Source of the DNA: Microbacterium nanhaiense
GTDB lineage: Bacteria; Actinomycetota; Actinomycetes; Actinomycetales; Microbacteriaceae
Reading direction: 5' to 3'
Assembly (NCBI RefSeq): GCF_014646015.1
Contig: NZ_BMMQ01000005.1
Coordinates: forward strand, 124,001 to 188,000
Length of the DNA: 64,000 nt
Of this stretch, positions 37,028 through 47,057 are shown in pieces (within the stretch, counting starts at the first letter, position 1; each line of letters begins with the position of its first letter). The notes below the pieces were generated by a model, which worked only from the letters and a program-made list of their open reading frames with translations, made no database searches and was not told the DNA's origin. The position numbers were made by a program, and so were the translations under genes.

Positions 37028-39841
37028 ATGTCCTATCGGACACCACACCTTCGTCGCACGGCCGCGACGATGTCGGTCGTCGCCCTCGGCGCCGGCGCAT
37101 TCGTCCTCGTCCCCGCGGCCGCCCAGGCCGCGCCGGACGGATCCGGCCTCGTCATCAGCGAGGTGTACGGCGGCGGGGGCAACTCCGGTGCCCCGTTCCA
37201 GAACGACTTCGTCGAGCTCTACAATCCGACCGACGCCCCGATTGACCTCGCGGGCCTGTCGCTCGAGTACAAGTCGGCGGCGGGCGGATCCGGCGGATCG
37301 CTCACCCTGAGCGGCTCGGTCGCCCCGAGCGGCTACTTCCTCGTGCAGATGGCCGCGGGCAACGGCGCGGGCGTTCCGCTGCCCGCGGCCGATCAGGTCG
37401 GCACCGCCAACATGTCGGCGAGCAACGGGCGCGTGTACCTCTTCGAGGGCTCGGGGCAGTTCCCCGCGACGGAGGGCGACATCGCCGGTGCCGAGGGACT
37501 TGTCGACATGGTCGGCTTCGGGACCGCCGCGAGCTTCGAGGGATCCGCCGCGCCCGCGCTGAGCAACTCGACGAGCGCCGCCCGCACCGACGCCGCCGAC
37601 ACCGACGTCAACTCGGCCGACCTCGCCGCCGGTGCGCCGACGCCGACGAACTCGAAGGGCGAGACGAGCGGATCCGCCCCGGAGGAGCCGACCGAGCCCG
37701 TCGAACCGGGTGAGCCGGTAGCGATCTCGGCGGTGCAGGGCACCGGATCCGTGTCGCCGCTGAACGGCAAAGTCGTCACCGTGCGCGGCGTCGTGACCGC
37801 CGACTACCGCGAGGGCGGTTTCAACGGCTTCACGATGCAGGCCCCGGCGGGCGACCCCGACGACGGCGCAAGCGACGCGATCTTCATCTACGGCAACTCC
37901 GCCCGCGCCGAGATCGGCCAGAGCGTGGAGGTCACGGGCACGGTCAGCGAGTACCAGGGCATCACCGAGATCACGCCCGACCTCGTGACGGTGCTCGACG
38001 AGTCGCTCGGCGAGGTCACGCCGATCACCTCGTGGGCGGGGCTCGAGACCCACGAGGGCAAGCTCGCCCACCAGAGCGAGCTCGTACAGTTCGACGAGCC
38101 GTTCACGGTGACCGACAACTACGACGCGAACTTCTACGGATCCTTCGGCCTCGCGCGCGGCGAGAGCACGCTGCGACAGCCGACCGAGGTTGCGGATCCG
38201 CACGACGCGGCGGCGATCGCGGCCGTGAAGGACGCCAATGCGGCGGCCTTCGTCATGCTCGACGACGGTCGCAGCACGAACTTCAACAGCAACAAGGACG
38301 TCCCGCTCTCGTATCTCACGCCGGACAACCCCGTCTCGGTCGGCGCGAGCGTGACGTTCAACAAGCCCTTCGTGCTCGACTACCGGTACAACGCCTGGCA
38401 GCTCGAGCCGACCCAGCCCATCTCCGGCGCGGGCGCCGAGCACGTCACCTTCGGCGACGTCCGCGCGGAGAACGCCGCGCCCCGGGAAGTCGGCGGCGAC
38501 ATCTCGATCGCGACCTTCAACGTGCTCAACTACTTCCCGACGACGGCGGAGGAGTACGAAGCCGCGGGGCTCGGATCCTGCTCGGTCTACGTCGACCGCA
38601 GCGGCGAGCCGGTCTCGGCGAACGACTGCGGATCGACCGGTCCGCGCGGCGCGGCGACCGTCGAAAGCTTCGAACGCCAGGAGGTGAAGATCGTGAACGC
38701 GATCTCGACCTCGGGCGCCTCGATCGTCGCGCTCGAGGAGATCGAGAACTCCGTGCACTTCGAGAAGGATCGCGACTTCGCCGTCGCGACGCTCGTCGAC
38801 GCCCTCAACGAAGCCGAGGGCGACGGAGCCTGGGCGTACGTGGCGAGCCCCGAGAGCGTGCCGTCCGACGAGGACGTGATCCGCAACGCCTTCATCTACC
38901 GCCCGGCCGACGTGACGCTGGTCGGCGAGTCGCGGATCCTCGTCGACGACCCCGCATTCGGCAACGCGCGCGAGCCGCTCGTGCAGGCCTTCGCGCCCGC
39001 CGATGGCGAAGGCGGCGAGACCTTCCTCGTCGCGACGAACCACTTCAAGTCGAAGGGGTCCGGAACCGACGACGGCACCGGCCAGGGCAACGCGAATCCC
39101 GACCGCGTCGCACAGTCGGAGGCCCTCCTCGGCTTCGTCGACGAGGTATCGGCCGAGACGGGGATCGACAGCGTCTTCCTCGCGGGCGACTTCAACGCAT
39201 ACACGGCGGAGGATCCGATCCGCGTCCTGACCGACGCCGGCTACGCCGACCTCAACGTCGAACTGAACGGCGGCGAGCCGACCTACAACTACGACGGTCT
39301 CGACGGCTCCCTCGACCACATCCTCGCGAACGCCGACGCGCTCGAGCTCGTGACGGGTGTGGACGTGTGGCAGATCAACGGACAGGAGCAGGTCGGCTTC
39401 GAGTACAGCCGCTACAACTACAACTCGACCCTTCTCTACGACGAGTCGGTCTTCCGGGCCAGCGACCACAACCCGATCGTCGTCGGCCTCGACGTCGTCG
39501 GCGACGAGACCCCGACCGAGCCCGAGCCCGAGCCCGCCGTCGAGTGGCAGCGGGGCGAGGTCTACGACGAGGGCGACGTCGTCACCTACCACGGCGCGAC
39601 CTTCGTCGCGCAGTGGTGGACGACCGACAAGCCCGGCACCTCGCCGTGGGGATCCTGGATGGAGCAGGGCGCGAGCGTCGCGTGCGAGGCGGGGCAGGCG
39701 ACCGAGTGGACAGCTTCGCAGGTCTACACCGGCGGTGAGCTCGTCGCGTACAAGGGCGACGTCTACGAGGCGCAGTGGTGGAGCCGCAACGAGGTTCCGA
39801 AGAAGCCGCACGGCGCATGGACCAAGCTCGGATCCTGCTGA
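37028..39841 (+). CDS. Exported ExeM/NucH-type nuclease with chitin-binding modules
   Basis: A 937-residue secreted protein. Order: signal peptide (1-35, ending AAAQA), a lamin-tail domain (about 41-170; LVISEVYGGGG), an OB-fold YhcR-type nucleic-acid domain (about 231-330), an endonuclease/exonuclease/phosphatase domain (about 490-815; ATFNVLNYF, LAGDFNAYT, SDHNPIVV), a Pro/Glu linker, and two CBM5/12 chitin-binding modules (about 838-885 and 893-937; YDEGDVV, QWWT). It should degrade extracellular DNA while attached to chitin or fungal/insect material. The ATG follows CAGGAG. Confidence 0.92.
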   Translation: MSYRTPHLRRTAATMSVVALGAGAFVLVPAAAQAAPDGSGLVISEVYGGGGNSGAPFQNDFVELYNPTDAPIDLAGLSLEYKSAAGGSGGSLTLSGSVAPSGYFLVQMAAGNGAGVPLPAADQVGTANMSASNGRVYLFEGSGQFPATEGDIAGAEGLVDMVGFGTAASFEGSAAPALSNSTSAARTDAADTDVNSADLAAGAPTPTNSKGETSGSAPEEPTEPVEPGEPVAISAVQGTGSVSPLNGKVVTVRGVVTADYREGGFNGFTMQAPAGDPDDGASDAIFIYGNSARAEIGQSVEVTGTVSEYQGITEITPDLVTVLDESLGEVTPITSWAGLETHEGKLAHQSELVQFDEPFTVTDNYDANFYGSFGLARGESTLRQPTEVADPHDAAAIAAVKDANAAAFVMLDDGRSTNFNSNKDVPLSYLTPDNPVSVGASVTFNKPFVLDYRYNAWQLEPTQPISGAGAEHVTFGDVRAENAAPREVGGDISIATFNVLNYFPTTAEEYEAAGLGSCSVYVDRSGEPVSANDCGSTGPRGAATVESFERQEVKIVNAISTSGASIVALEEIENSVHFEKDRDFAVATLVDALNEAEGDGAWAYVASPESVPSDEDVIRNAFIYRPADVTLVGESRILVDDPAFGNAREPLVQAFAPADGEGGETFLVATNHFKSKGSGTDDGTGQGNANPDRVAQSEALLGFVDEVSAETGIDSVFLAGDFNAYTAEDPIRVLTDAGYADLNVELNGGEPTYNYDGLDGSLDHILANADALELVTGVDVWQINGQEQVGFEYSRYNYNSTLLYDESVFRASDHNPIVVGLDVVGDETPTEPEPEPAVEWQRGEVYDEGDVVTYHGATFVAQWWTTDKPGTSPWGSWMEQGASVACEAGQATEWTASQVYTGGELVAYKGDVYEAQWWSRNEVPKKPHGAWTKLGSC

Positions 39842-39850
39842 TCTGACCCG

Positions 39851-39896
39851 CACGCCGCCTCGTCGCTCCTCGCGACGGGGCGGCGTGCCCGTTGTT
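39851..39896 (+). terminator. Terminator of the nuclease gene
   Basis: A 15-bp stem (39851-39865 with 39873-39887; one G-U pair) and a partial T-tract (TTGTTT). It separates the nuclease from nusA. Confidence 0.75.
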
Positions 39897-39983
39897 TCCC
39901 TGACGGTCATCAGGAGACTCGGGTAGCCTCATGCTTGTGTCGGCACGAACGTTCGCCGACGAGAGCTGAATAGGGAGGCTGCC

Positions 39984-40973
39984 ATGGAGATCGATCTCGC
40001 TCTGTTGCGTTCGATTGAGCGCGAGAAAGAGATTCCGTTCGACGAACTCGTGACGATCATCGAGCAGGCGGTGCTCACGGCCTTCGCCAAGCACACCTCG
40101 CAGACGGGCGAGCTTCCCGAAGGCGCGCGCGCCCTGCTCGACCGCAAGACCGGATACGTCGCCGTCCTCACGCCCGTGAAGGACGAAGACGGTGCGATCA
40201 TCGGTGAGGAAGAGCAGCACCCGGAGGACTTTGGTCGCATCGCCGCCTACGCCGCCAAGCAGGTCATCAGCCAGCGCCTGCGCGACATCGCCGACGACGC
40301 AGTCATCGGCGAGTACCGCGCGAAGGAAGGCGACATCGTGTCGGGCATCGTGCAGCAGGGTCCGAACCCGCGCATGGTGCACATCGACCTCGGCACCGTC
40401 GAGGCCATCCTGCCGCCCGAGGAGCAGGTTCCCGGCGAGGAGTACCCGCACGGAACCCGCATCCGCGTCTACGTCACGAGCGTGTCGCGTGGGAACAAGG
40501 GGCCGTCGGTGACGGTCTCCCGCACGCACCCGGGACTCGTGCGCAAGCTCTTCGCGCTCGAGGTTCCGGAGATCGCGAACGGCCTCGTCGAGATCGTGTC
40601 CCTGGCACGAGAAGCCGGCCACCGCACCAAGATGGCCGTCATCGCGCACGATCCGTCGATCAACGCCAAGGGTGCCTGCATCGGCGAGATGGGCCGCCGC
40701 GTGCGCGCCGTTCAGGACGAGCTGGGCGCCGAGAAGATCGACATCGTCGACTTCGACGCCGACCTGGCGACCTTCGTCGCACACGCCCTCTCGCCGGCCA
40801 AGGTGTCGTCGAGCTTCGTCCTCGACGCGAAGACCAAGGCCGTGCGCGCCCTCGTGCCCGACTACCAGCTGTCGCTCGCGATCGGCAAGGAGGGCCAGAA
40901 CGCCCGCCTCGCCGCGAAGCTCACGGGCGCCAAGATCGACATCCAGCCGGACTCGATCCTCGACGAGGACTGA
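39984..40973 (+). CDS. nusA: Transcription termination/antitermination factor NusA
   Basis: A 329-residue RNA-polymerase-binding factor: N-terminal domain (about 1-105), S1 domain (about 110-180; GDIVSGIV), KH1 and KH2 (about 185-329; IGEMGRRV, IGKEGQNARLAAKLTG). The short length without C-terminal acidic repeats is normal for actinobacteria. The ATG follows GGGAGG. A possible promoter lies upstream (CTGACG, 18 bases, TAGCCT). RimP, usually the gene before nusA, is not here; the upstream gene is an exported nuclease. ylxR and infB follow as usual. Confidence 0.96.
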   Translation: MEIDLALLRSIEREKEIPFDELVTIIEQAVLTAFAKHTSQTGELPEGARALLDRKTGYVAVLTPVKDEDGAIIGEEEQHPEDFGRIAAYAAKQVISQRLRDIADDAVIGEYRAKEGDIVSGIVQQGPNPRMVHIDLGTVEAILPPEEQVPGEEYPHGTRIRVYVTSVSRGNKGPSVTVSRTHPGLVRKLFALEVPEIANGLVEIVSLAREAGHRTKMAVIAHDPSINAKGACIGEMGRRVRAVQDELGAEKIDIVDFDADLATFVAHALSPAKVSSSFVLDAKTKAVRALVPDYQLSLAIGKEGQNARLAAKLTGAKIDIQPDSILDED

Positions 40974-41061
40974 CCCGGCCGCGCCGGCCCGCGCGATAGC
41001 CACGCCGAGGAAGGGCCTTCGCAGCCCACTCGGCGAGTCGCGCTAAGGAAGGACGTGTAGG

Positions 41062-41319
41062 ATGAAACCCGTCCGAACGTGCGTTGGATGCCGCACGCGT
41101 GACTCCCGATCCGCTCTCATGCGGGTTGTCGTCGCCGAATCCCGGCTCGTCATTGACGAGGCCGCGTCGGCACGGGGGAGGGGCGCGTGGGTGCACCCCA
41201 GCCGCACCTGCGTGGAGCTGGCCATCCAGCGACGCGCATTCGTGCGAGCACTCCGTGTATCGGGATCCCTCGATACGCAGACACTCGAAGAATGGCTATC
41301 AGCTATGGAAATCAAGTGA
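41062..41319 (+). CDS. rnpM: YlxR/RnpM RNA-binding protein
   Basis: An 85-residue DUF448 (YlxR) protein with CVGCR and the GRGAWVH patch. Family members bind RNA, and in Bacillus the protein modulates RNase P. It follows nusA in the conserved order. The ATG is just after a GAAGGA-containing site. infB begins about 70 bases after the stop. Confidence 0.92.
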   Translation: MKPVRTCVGCRTRDSRSALMRVVVAESRLVIDEAASARGRGAWVHPSRTCVELAIQRRAFVRALRVSGSLDTQTLEEWLSAMEIK

Positions 41320-41392
41320 ACGGCTCGAAATGAGACCCGTCCGCCTCTAGAGGTCTGCCCTGTCAGGGCAGATCTGCCCAGACAGGAGAATT

Positions 41393-44170
41393 GTGGCTAA
41401 ACCACGCGTACACGAAATCGCAGCCGAGCTCGGCGTCGACAGCAAGACCGCTCTCGCCAAGCTCAAGGAGCTCGGCGAGTTCGTGAAGAGCCCCTCGTCG
41501 ACGATCGAACCGCCGGTCGTCCGTAAGCTGCGCGCAGCTTTCGAGTCCGAGGGCACCGCCAAGCCGGACGCCAAGCCCGCCTCGAGCGGTGCGTCGTCGG
41601 CGCCGAAGCCCGGCGCCGCGCGCCCCGGCGCGCCCCGTCCGGGTGCGACGCCCGGATCCGCCGCGCCCAAGCCCGGCCCGGCGCGCAAGCCCGGCGCCGC
41701 GGCCCCGAAGCCCGGTCCCGCCGAGGCCCCGCAGGCATCCGGCGCCCCGAAGCCCGGCGCCCCCGCGCCTCGCAGCCCGAAGCCGGCGTCGTCGGCGAAG
41801 CCCGGATCCGCCGCGCCCAAGCCGGGCTCGTCGGCTCCGAAGCCCGGCCAGGCACGTCCCGGCAACAACCCCTTCGCGTCCTCGCAGGGCATGGGGCAGC
41901 GCCCCGCCGGCGCGCCGCGACCGGGTAACAACCCGTTCGCCTCGTCGCAGGGCATGGGCCAGCGCCCGTCGCCCGCGAACATTCCTCGTCCCCCCAAGCC
42001 CCAGGCCCCGCGCCCGGGTGCTCCGCGTCCGGGCGGTCGTCCCGGCGGCGGTGCGGGTGGCCGTGGTCGTCCCGGCGGCGCAGGTCGTCCGGGCGGCGGC
42101 GCTCCGTTCCAGCAGCGTCCGGGCGCCGGTGGCCCCGGTGCGGGTGCCGCTGGTGGATTCCGTCCCGGTGGCGGCGGCGGTTTCGCCGGTCGTCCCGGCC
42201 CCGGTGGTCGCCGTGGCGGTACCGCCGGTGCGTTCGGAAAGGGGGGCGGCAAGTCCAAGCAGCGTAAGTCGCGTCGTGCGAAGCGCCAGGAATTCGAAAT
42301 GCGGCAGGCGCCGATCGTCGGCGGCGTGAAGGTTCCCCGCGGCGACGGCAACACGGTCATCCGCATGCGCCGCGGCGCATCGATCGCCGACTTCGCCGAG
42401 AAGATCGAGCAGATGCACGGGATTCCGGTTCCTCCCGGAAACCTCGTCACCGTCCTGTTCCACCTGGGCGAGATGGCGACCGCGACCGAATCGCTCGACG
42501 AGTCGACGTTCGAGGTGCTCGGCGCCGAAATCGGCTACAAGGTCGAGGTTGTCTCGCCCGAGGACGAGGACAAGGAGCTCCTCGAGAGCTTCGGCCTCAA
42601 CCTCGAGCAGGAGCAGCTCGAAGAAGACGACGACGACCTCGAGATCCGTCCCCCGGTCGTCACCGTCATGGGTCACGTCGACCACGGTAAGACCCGCCTG
42701 CTCGATGCGATCCGTAACACGACCGTCATCGAGGGCGAGGCCGGTGGCATCACCCAGCACATCGGTGCCTACCAGATCTGGACCGAGCACGACGGTCACG
42801 ACCGCGCCATCACCTTCATCGACACCCCCGGTCACGAGGCCTTCACGGCCATGCGTGCCCGCGGTGCCGACGTCACCGACATCGCGATCCTGGTCGTCGC
42901 GGCCGACGACGGCATCATGCCGCAGACGGTCGAGGCGCTGAACCACGCACAGGCGGCCGGCGTGCCGATCGTCGTCGCGGTCAACAAGGTCGACAAGCCC
43001 GAGGCCAACCCGGCCAAGGTGCGTCAGCAGCTCACCGAGTACGGTCTCGTCGCCGAAGAGTACGGCGGAGAGGTCATGTTCGTCGACGTGTCAGCGCGTC
43101 AGGGCACCGGTATCCAGGACCTCCTGGACGCCGTGCTCCTCACGGCCGACGCCGGTCTCGACCTGCGCGCGAACCCCAACAAGGAAGCGCGCGGTATCGC
43201 GATCGAGGCGAAGCTCGACAAGGGCCGCGGATCCGTCGCGACCGTCCTCGTCCAGGGCGGAACGCTGCGAGTCGGCGACCCGATCGTCGCCGGCACGGCC
43301 TACGGCCGCGTCCGCGCCATGATCGACGAGCACGGCGAGCGCGTCGAGGAAGCGGCACCGTCGCGACCCGTGCAGGTTCAGGGTCTGAACTCGGTGCCTC
43401 GCGCCGGTGACCTGTTCCTCGTGCCGGAGGACGACCGCACCGCCCGCCAGATCGCTGAGAAGCGTGAGGCCGTCGAGCGCAACGCCGCCCTGGCGAAGGC
43501 CCGCAAGCGCATGTCGCTTGAGGACTTCACCAAGGCTCTCGAAGAGGGCAAGGTCGAGTCGCTCAACCTCATCATCAAGGGTGACGTGTCGGGTGCCGTC
43601 GAGGCGCTCGAGGAATCGCTGCTCAAGATCGAGGTCGACGACAGTGTCCAGCTGCGCATCATCCACCGCGGTGTGGGTGCCGTGACCGAGAGCGACATCA
43701 ACCTCGCGACGATCGACAACGCGATCGTGCTCGGCTTCAACGTCCGCCCGGACACGAAGGCCCGCGAGGCCGCCGCCCGCGAGGGCGTCGACATCCGCTT
43801 CTACAACGTCATCTACAACGCGATTGACGACGTGGAGGCTTCGCTCAAGGGCATGCTCAAGCCCGAGTACGAAGAGGCGCAGGCCGGTCTCGCGGAGATC
43901 CGCGAGGTGTTCCGCTCCTCCAAGTTCGGCAACATCGCCGGTGTGCTCGTCAAGAGCGGCACCATCACGCGCAACGCCAAGGCGCGCATCATCCGCGAGG
44001 GTGTTGTCGTCGCCGATGGCCTGGCCATCGAGTCGCTGCGTCGCTTCAAGGACGACGTCACCGAGGTGAAGACGGACTTCGAGGCCGGTATCGGCCTCGG
44101 CAAGTTCAACGACATCCAGATTGGCGACGAGATCGAGACCATCGAGATGGTCGAGAAGCCGCGCGACTAA
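41393..44170 (+). CDS. infB: Translation initiation factor IF-2
   Basis: A 925-residue GTPase that brings initiator tRNA to the 30S subunit. The first 50 residues form the N-terminal IF2 domain, followed by a long Pro/Ala/Gly then Gly/Arg-rich disordered region (about residues 55-290) with repeated [16 protein letters not shown], typical of actinobacteria. The GTPase motifs [18 protein letters not shown] and NKVDK are intact, followed by domains II-IV. The GTG start follows GGAG. Confidence 0.97.
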   Translation: MAKPRVHEIAAELGVDSKTALAKLKELGEFVKSPSSTIEPPVVRKLRAAFESEGTAKPDAKPASSGASSAPKPGAARPGAPRPGATPGSAAPKPGPARKPGAAAPKPGPAEAPQASGAPKPGAPAPRSPKPASSAKPGSAAPKPGSSAPKPGQARPGNNPFASSQGMGQRPAGAPRPGNNPFASSQGMGQRPSPANIPRPPKPQAPRPGAPRPGGRPGGGAGGRGRPGGAGRPGGGAPFQQRPGAGGPGAGAAGGFRPGGGGGFAGRPGPGGRRGGTAGAFGKGGGKSKQRKSRRAKRQEFEMRQAPIVGGVKVPRGDGNTVIRMRRGASIADFAEKIEQMHGIPVPPGNLVTVLFHLGEMATATESLDESTFEVLGAEIGYKVEVVSPEDEDKELLESFGLNLEQEQLEEDDDDLEIRPPVVTVMGHVDHGKTRLLDAIRNTTVIEGEAGGITQHIGAYQIWTEHDGHDRAITFIDTPGHEAFTAMRARGADVTDIAILVVAADDGIMPQTVEALNHAQAAGVPIVVAVNKVDKPEANPAKVRQQLTEYGLVAEEYGGEVMFVDVSARQGTGIQDLLDAVLLTADAGLDLRANPNKEARGIAIEAKLDKGRGSVATVLVQGGTLRVGDPIVAGTAYGRVRAMIDEHGERVEEAAPSRPVQVQGLNSVPRAGDLFLVPEDDRTARQIAEKREAVERNAALAKARKRMSLEDFTKALEEGKVESLNLIIKGDVSGAVEALEESLLKIEVDDSVQLRIIHRGVGAVTESDINLATIDNAIVLGFNVRPDTKAREAAAREGVDIRFYNVIYNAIDDVEASLKGMLKPEYEEAQAGLAEIREVFRSSKFGNIAGVLVKSGTITRNAKARIIREGVVVADGLAIESLRRFKDDVTEVKTDFEAGIGLGKFNDIQIGDEIETIEMVEKPRD

Positions 44171-44239
44171 TCGCATACGCTGGTGCCGGGCGGTCCTCAC
44201 GGGCCGCCCGGCACTGTTCTTCCCGGAAGGGGATCACTC

Positions 44240-44695
44240 ATGGCTGGTTTCGAACGCCGCTCCCGCGTCGCCGACCGCATCCGCGTCGTGCTGTCCGAGC
44301 GCCTGCAGAAGGGCCTCCGCGACCCGCGCCTCGGTTTCGTCACGATCACCGACGTGCGCGTCACCGGCGACCTGCAGAACGCGAGCGTCTTCTACACGGT
44401 CTACGGAACCGACGAGGAGCGCGCCGGCACCGCCGCAGCCCTCAAGGCCGCGACCGGCATGCTCCGCAGCGAGGTGGGACGCAAGCTCAACACGCGCCTC
44501 ACCCCGACGCTCGAGTTCATCGCCGACGCCCTCCCCGAGGAGGCCTCGCATCTCACGGAGCTCCTCCGCGAGGCGCGCGAGCGCGACGCCGCCGTGCAGA
44601 GCCTCGCCGCCGGCGCCCACTACGCCGGTGACGAGGACCCGTACAAGCACGACGAGGACGAAGACGAAGAGGCGGACTCCGACGAGGAGAAGTAG
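44240..44695 (+). CDS. rbfA: Ribosome-binding factor A
   Basis: A 151-residue KH-like protein that matures the 30S subunit 16S 5' end. It has RVADRIRVVLSERLQKGLRDPRLG and the TRLTPTLEF strand, and an acidic tail (DEDEDEE). It follows infB by 69 bases with its own AGGGGATC ribosome site. truB, normally next, is 2.4 kb downstream with mutY, a lipoprotein and elaA between. Confidence 0.95.
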   Translation: MAGFERRSRVADRIRVVLSERLQKGLRDPRLGFVTITDVRVTGDLQNASVFYTVYGTDEERAGTAAALKAATGMLRSEVGRKLNTRLTPTLEFIADALPEEASHLTELLREARERDAAVQSLAAGAHYAGDEDPYKHDEDEDEEADSDEEK

Positions 44696-44702
44696 TCTGC
44701 CG

Positions 44703-44736
44703 AAACCCCGGTCTCCGCTGAGGAGACCGGGGTTTT
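44703..44736 (+). terminator. Intrinsic terminator of the nusA-rbfA operon
   Basis: A 14-bp perfect stem (44703-44716 with 44722-44735), a 5-base loop and a TTTT tract, right after rbfA. Confidence 0.92.
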
Positions 44737-44827
44737 CGTGTGCGCGGACGCTGCGCGCCGCAGGCGCACCCGCTCCGCTTCGCTGGCGGGCGGATCCCGC
44801 AGGAGCTCGGCGGTTCCCGGCGCTCAG

Positions 44828-44875
44828 GTCGCAGTATCTGCTGTTCGCTCGACATCCAGCAGCAGAATCTGCGAC
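44828..44875. repeat. Imperfect hairpin between rbfA and mutY
   Basis: Inverted repeat 44828-44843 with 44860-44875, 14 of 16 pairs, AT-richer than the flanks. It probably terminates mutY on the reverse strand. Confidence 0.55.
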
Positions 44876-44903
44876 GTAAACCAGGCGGCAAGCCGCGGGC
44901 TCG

Positions 44904-45779
44904 CTACCGTGTCGGGAGGCCGACGAGTTCGCCGTCGGGCTCGATGAGTCCGTCGTTCTCGAGCGAGATCAGCGCGCGCTCGCGCTGCTCGAGGTCGTGC
45001 CAGTCGACGAGGAGCGCGGCGCGGGGGAGCGGATCCGGTGCCGCGGCGCGGAGCGCCTTCATCACGGCGCCGCGCGCCTGCCGGTCGCTGCCCTCGTACT
45101 TCGCCTGCTTGCGCCGGGTGTCCTCGGTGGCGGGGGATCCAGCGGCGACCCAGGCGCAGGCGTCGCGGATGGGGCAATCGCCGCACTTCGGGCTGCGGGC
45201 CGTGCAGATGACCTGGCCGAGCTCCATGACCGCGGCGTTCATGAGGGCCGATTCGGCGCGGTCGTCGGGGAGGAGCGCGGCCATCTGCTCGAGGTCGCGC
45301 TTGTGCGCGGCACCGGGGTGCGCGCGGCCGGACAGGGCTCGCGCCATGACGCGGCGCGTGTTCGTGTCGACCACTGGATGATGGTCGCCGTATGCGAAGA
45401 CCGCGACGGCGCGCGCCGTGTAGTCGCCGATGCCGGTCAGGGCGAGCAACTGGTCGACCTCGCGCGGCACGACACCATTGTGGCGGTCGCGGATCTCGAC
45501 GGCCGCGCGGTGCAGCCACAGCGCGCGCCGCGGATAGCCGAGGTTCGCCCAGGCGGCGACGGCCTCTCCGGGCGCGGCGTTCGCGAGGTCGGTCGGGGTG
45601 GGCCAGCGCGCGAGCCATGCCTCGAGCAGCGGGATCACGCGCGCCACCGGTGTCTGCTGCAGCATGAACTCGCTGACGAGCGTGCCCCAGGCCCCGAATC
45701 CGTCGCGGCGCCACGGGAGGTCACGGGCGAACTGCCGGTACCAGGGCACGAGGATGTCGGAGAGGGGCGCGGAGGGCAT
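44904..45779 (-). CDS. mutY: A/G-specific adenine glycosylase
   Basis: Base-excision enzyme that removes adenine opposite 8-oxoguanine. The 291 residues comprise the helix-hairpin-helix catalytic domain (SEFMLQQTPV; LTGIGDYTARAV; catalytic aspartate in VVDTNTRR) and the 4Fe-4S loop (C-x6-C-x2-C-x5-C in CTARSPKCGDCPIRDAC). It lacks the C-terminal NUDIX-like recognition domain of Escherichia coli MutY, as is usual in this group. The ATG is 6 bases after TAGACT (45786-45791, reverse strand), so it is probably leaderless. Confidence 0.93.
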   Translation of the reverse strand: MPSAPLSDILVPWYRQFARDLPWRRDGFGAWGTLVSEFMLQQTPVARVIPLLEAWLARWPTPTDLANAAPGEAVAAWANLGYPRRALWLHRAAVEIRDRHNGVVPREVDQLLALTGIGDYTARAVAVFAYGDHHPVVDTNTRRVMARALSGRAHPGAAHKRDLEQMAALLPDDRAESALMNAAVMELGQVICTARSPKCGDCPIRDACAWVAAGSPATEDTRRKQAKYEGSDRQARGAVMKALRAAAPDPLPRAALLVDWHDLEQRERALISLENDGLIEPDGELVGLPTR

Positions 45780-45923
45780 CTTCTCAGTCTATGGAAAAGG
45801 GATTGTGACCGAACGGTTGTCAAACCGTCGACATTCGTAACCGTGCTGTGTCCTGAGACGCGTACCCTCGAATCTGGCCCCGTAATGACCCCCGCTTGCG
45901 GCACCGAAAGATCCGGAGACCCC

Positions 45924-46589
45924 ATGCCATTGGCACGCGCCCATCGACTCACCGCAGCATTCGCGGCGGTGGTGGTCGGTGTGAGCGTGCTTTCGGCGTG
46001 CGCCACGCAGGTACCGCACTTGGCCGAGCCGACGGACACCCCCGCGAGCGCCATCACGCCGAGCGAGACGATCACGCCGAGCGAGACCCCTGCACCGGAG
46101 CAGACCAACGACCCGACGGATCCAGACTCGTGGCTCGTCACCGAGACCGCCATCGGGCCGGTCGAGGTGGGCGGCGACTACGAGAGCACGCTGAAGGAGA
46201 TCCGCGCGACGGGTGTCGGGTCGTTCGATTGCGAGGGGGTCGCCTACGGCTTCGCGGAGGACAACGCTTACGACATCCTCGTGATCGAGGACCGCGAGGG
46301 CGACACGGGCGGCATCGCCGAGGTCAGCGTCGGCTGGAACAGCGACACAATGGGTGTCGGACCGCGCACGGCGGAGCGCCTCGGGCTCGGATCCACGAAG
46401 GAACAGGTGCTCGCCGCCTACGAGGACGCCACGGAGCAGACCTCGCATATCGCCGATCGCAGCTACGTGACGATCCCCGACAACGACAGCGACAGCAAGC
46501 TGGTCTTCGGGTATCGCGACGGGTACGACGGTGCCGTCTCGGTCTCCGTGATCACCGGCGAAGAACCCGCCTACGAACCCTGCGCCTGA
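45924..46589 (+). CDS. Putative lipoprotein of unknown function
   Basis: A 221-residue exported protein with a signal peptide ending in the lipobox LSAC (about residue 27), then a Thr/Pro/Glu-rich linker with ITPSET repeats and a C-terminal globular domain (about 70-221). The domain holds GPVEVGGDYESTLKEI, GLGSTKEQVLAAYEDA and a Cys pair. The repeated pattern of a short-loop domain followed by GSTKEQV is reminiscent of small surface-binding folds, but I do not recognise the family. The ATG follows GGAG. Confidence 0.75.
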   Translation: MPLARAHRLTAAFAAVVVGVSVLSACATQVPHLAEPTDTPASAITPSETITPSETPAPEQTNDPTDPDSWLVTETAIGPVEVGGDYESTLKEIRATGVGSFDCEGVAYGFAEDNAYDILVIEDREGDTGGIAEVSVGWNSDTMGVGPRTAERLGLGSTKEQVLAAYEDATEQTSHIADRSYVTIPDNDSDSKLVFGYRDGYDGAVSVSVITGEEPAYEPCA

Positions 46590-46607
46590 TCCCGGCCGAT
46601 CGCCGCA

Positions 46608-47051
46608 CTAGCGAGCGATCATCGGCACGTGCGGGATCCCGTCCTCGAGGAATGGAGGACCGTCGACCGCGAAGCCGAAGCCCGCGTACCAGTGCTCGAG
46701 GTGGGCCTGCGCGTCGAGACGGATCGTGCGGCCCTCCGCCCGCCGCATTGCGTCGCGGATGAGCGCCGCCGCGAGCCCCCTGCCGCGGTGGGCCCTGTCG
46801 GTGGCGACGCGGCCGATGCGGCGATCCTCGCCATCGCACAGCAGCCGCACGTGCGCCGCGACGGCGCCGTTCACCTCGGCCCACATCATGAGCGCGTCCG
46901 GCTCGAGGTCGCGGCCGTCGAGCTCCGGATAGGGACATTCCTGTTCGACCACGAAGACGTCGACGCGCAGGCGCATCACGGCATACAGCGTGGCCGGATC
47001 CATCTCGGTGAGGTGGGCGGCGTGGATCCGGGACTCGGAGGAAGCGGGCAT
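46608..47051 (-). CDS. ElaA-type GNAT acetyltransferase
   Basis: A 147-residue N-acetyltransferase of the ElaA type: YAVMRLRVDVFVVEQECPYPELDG at the N-terminus, acetyl-CoA loop RAHRGRGLAAALI, and YAGFGFAVDG near the end. The substrate is unknown. The ATG is 6 bases after TATTCT (47058-47063, reverse strand). This -10 box overlaps the truB -10 box by two bases, so the gene is transcribed from a shared bidirectional promoter. Confidence 0.88.
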   Translation of the reverse strand: MPASSESRIHAAHLTEMDPATLYAVMRLRVDVFVVEQECPYPELDGRDLEPDALMMWAEVNGAVAAHVRLLCDGEDRRIGRVATDRAHRGRGLAAALIRDAMRRAEGRTIRLDAQAHLEHWYAGFGFAVDGPPFLEDGIPHVPMIAR

Positions 47052-47057
47052 CCCTGC

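Noticed and set aside
34127..39910. A 1,927-codon open frame on the reverse strand
   Set aside because: Only its last 297 codons encode a protein (LLM oxidoreductase). The rest is antisense to proS and the nuclease and has the composition of a high-GC shadow frame.
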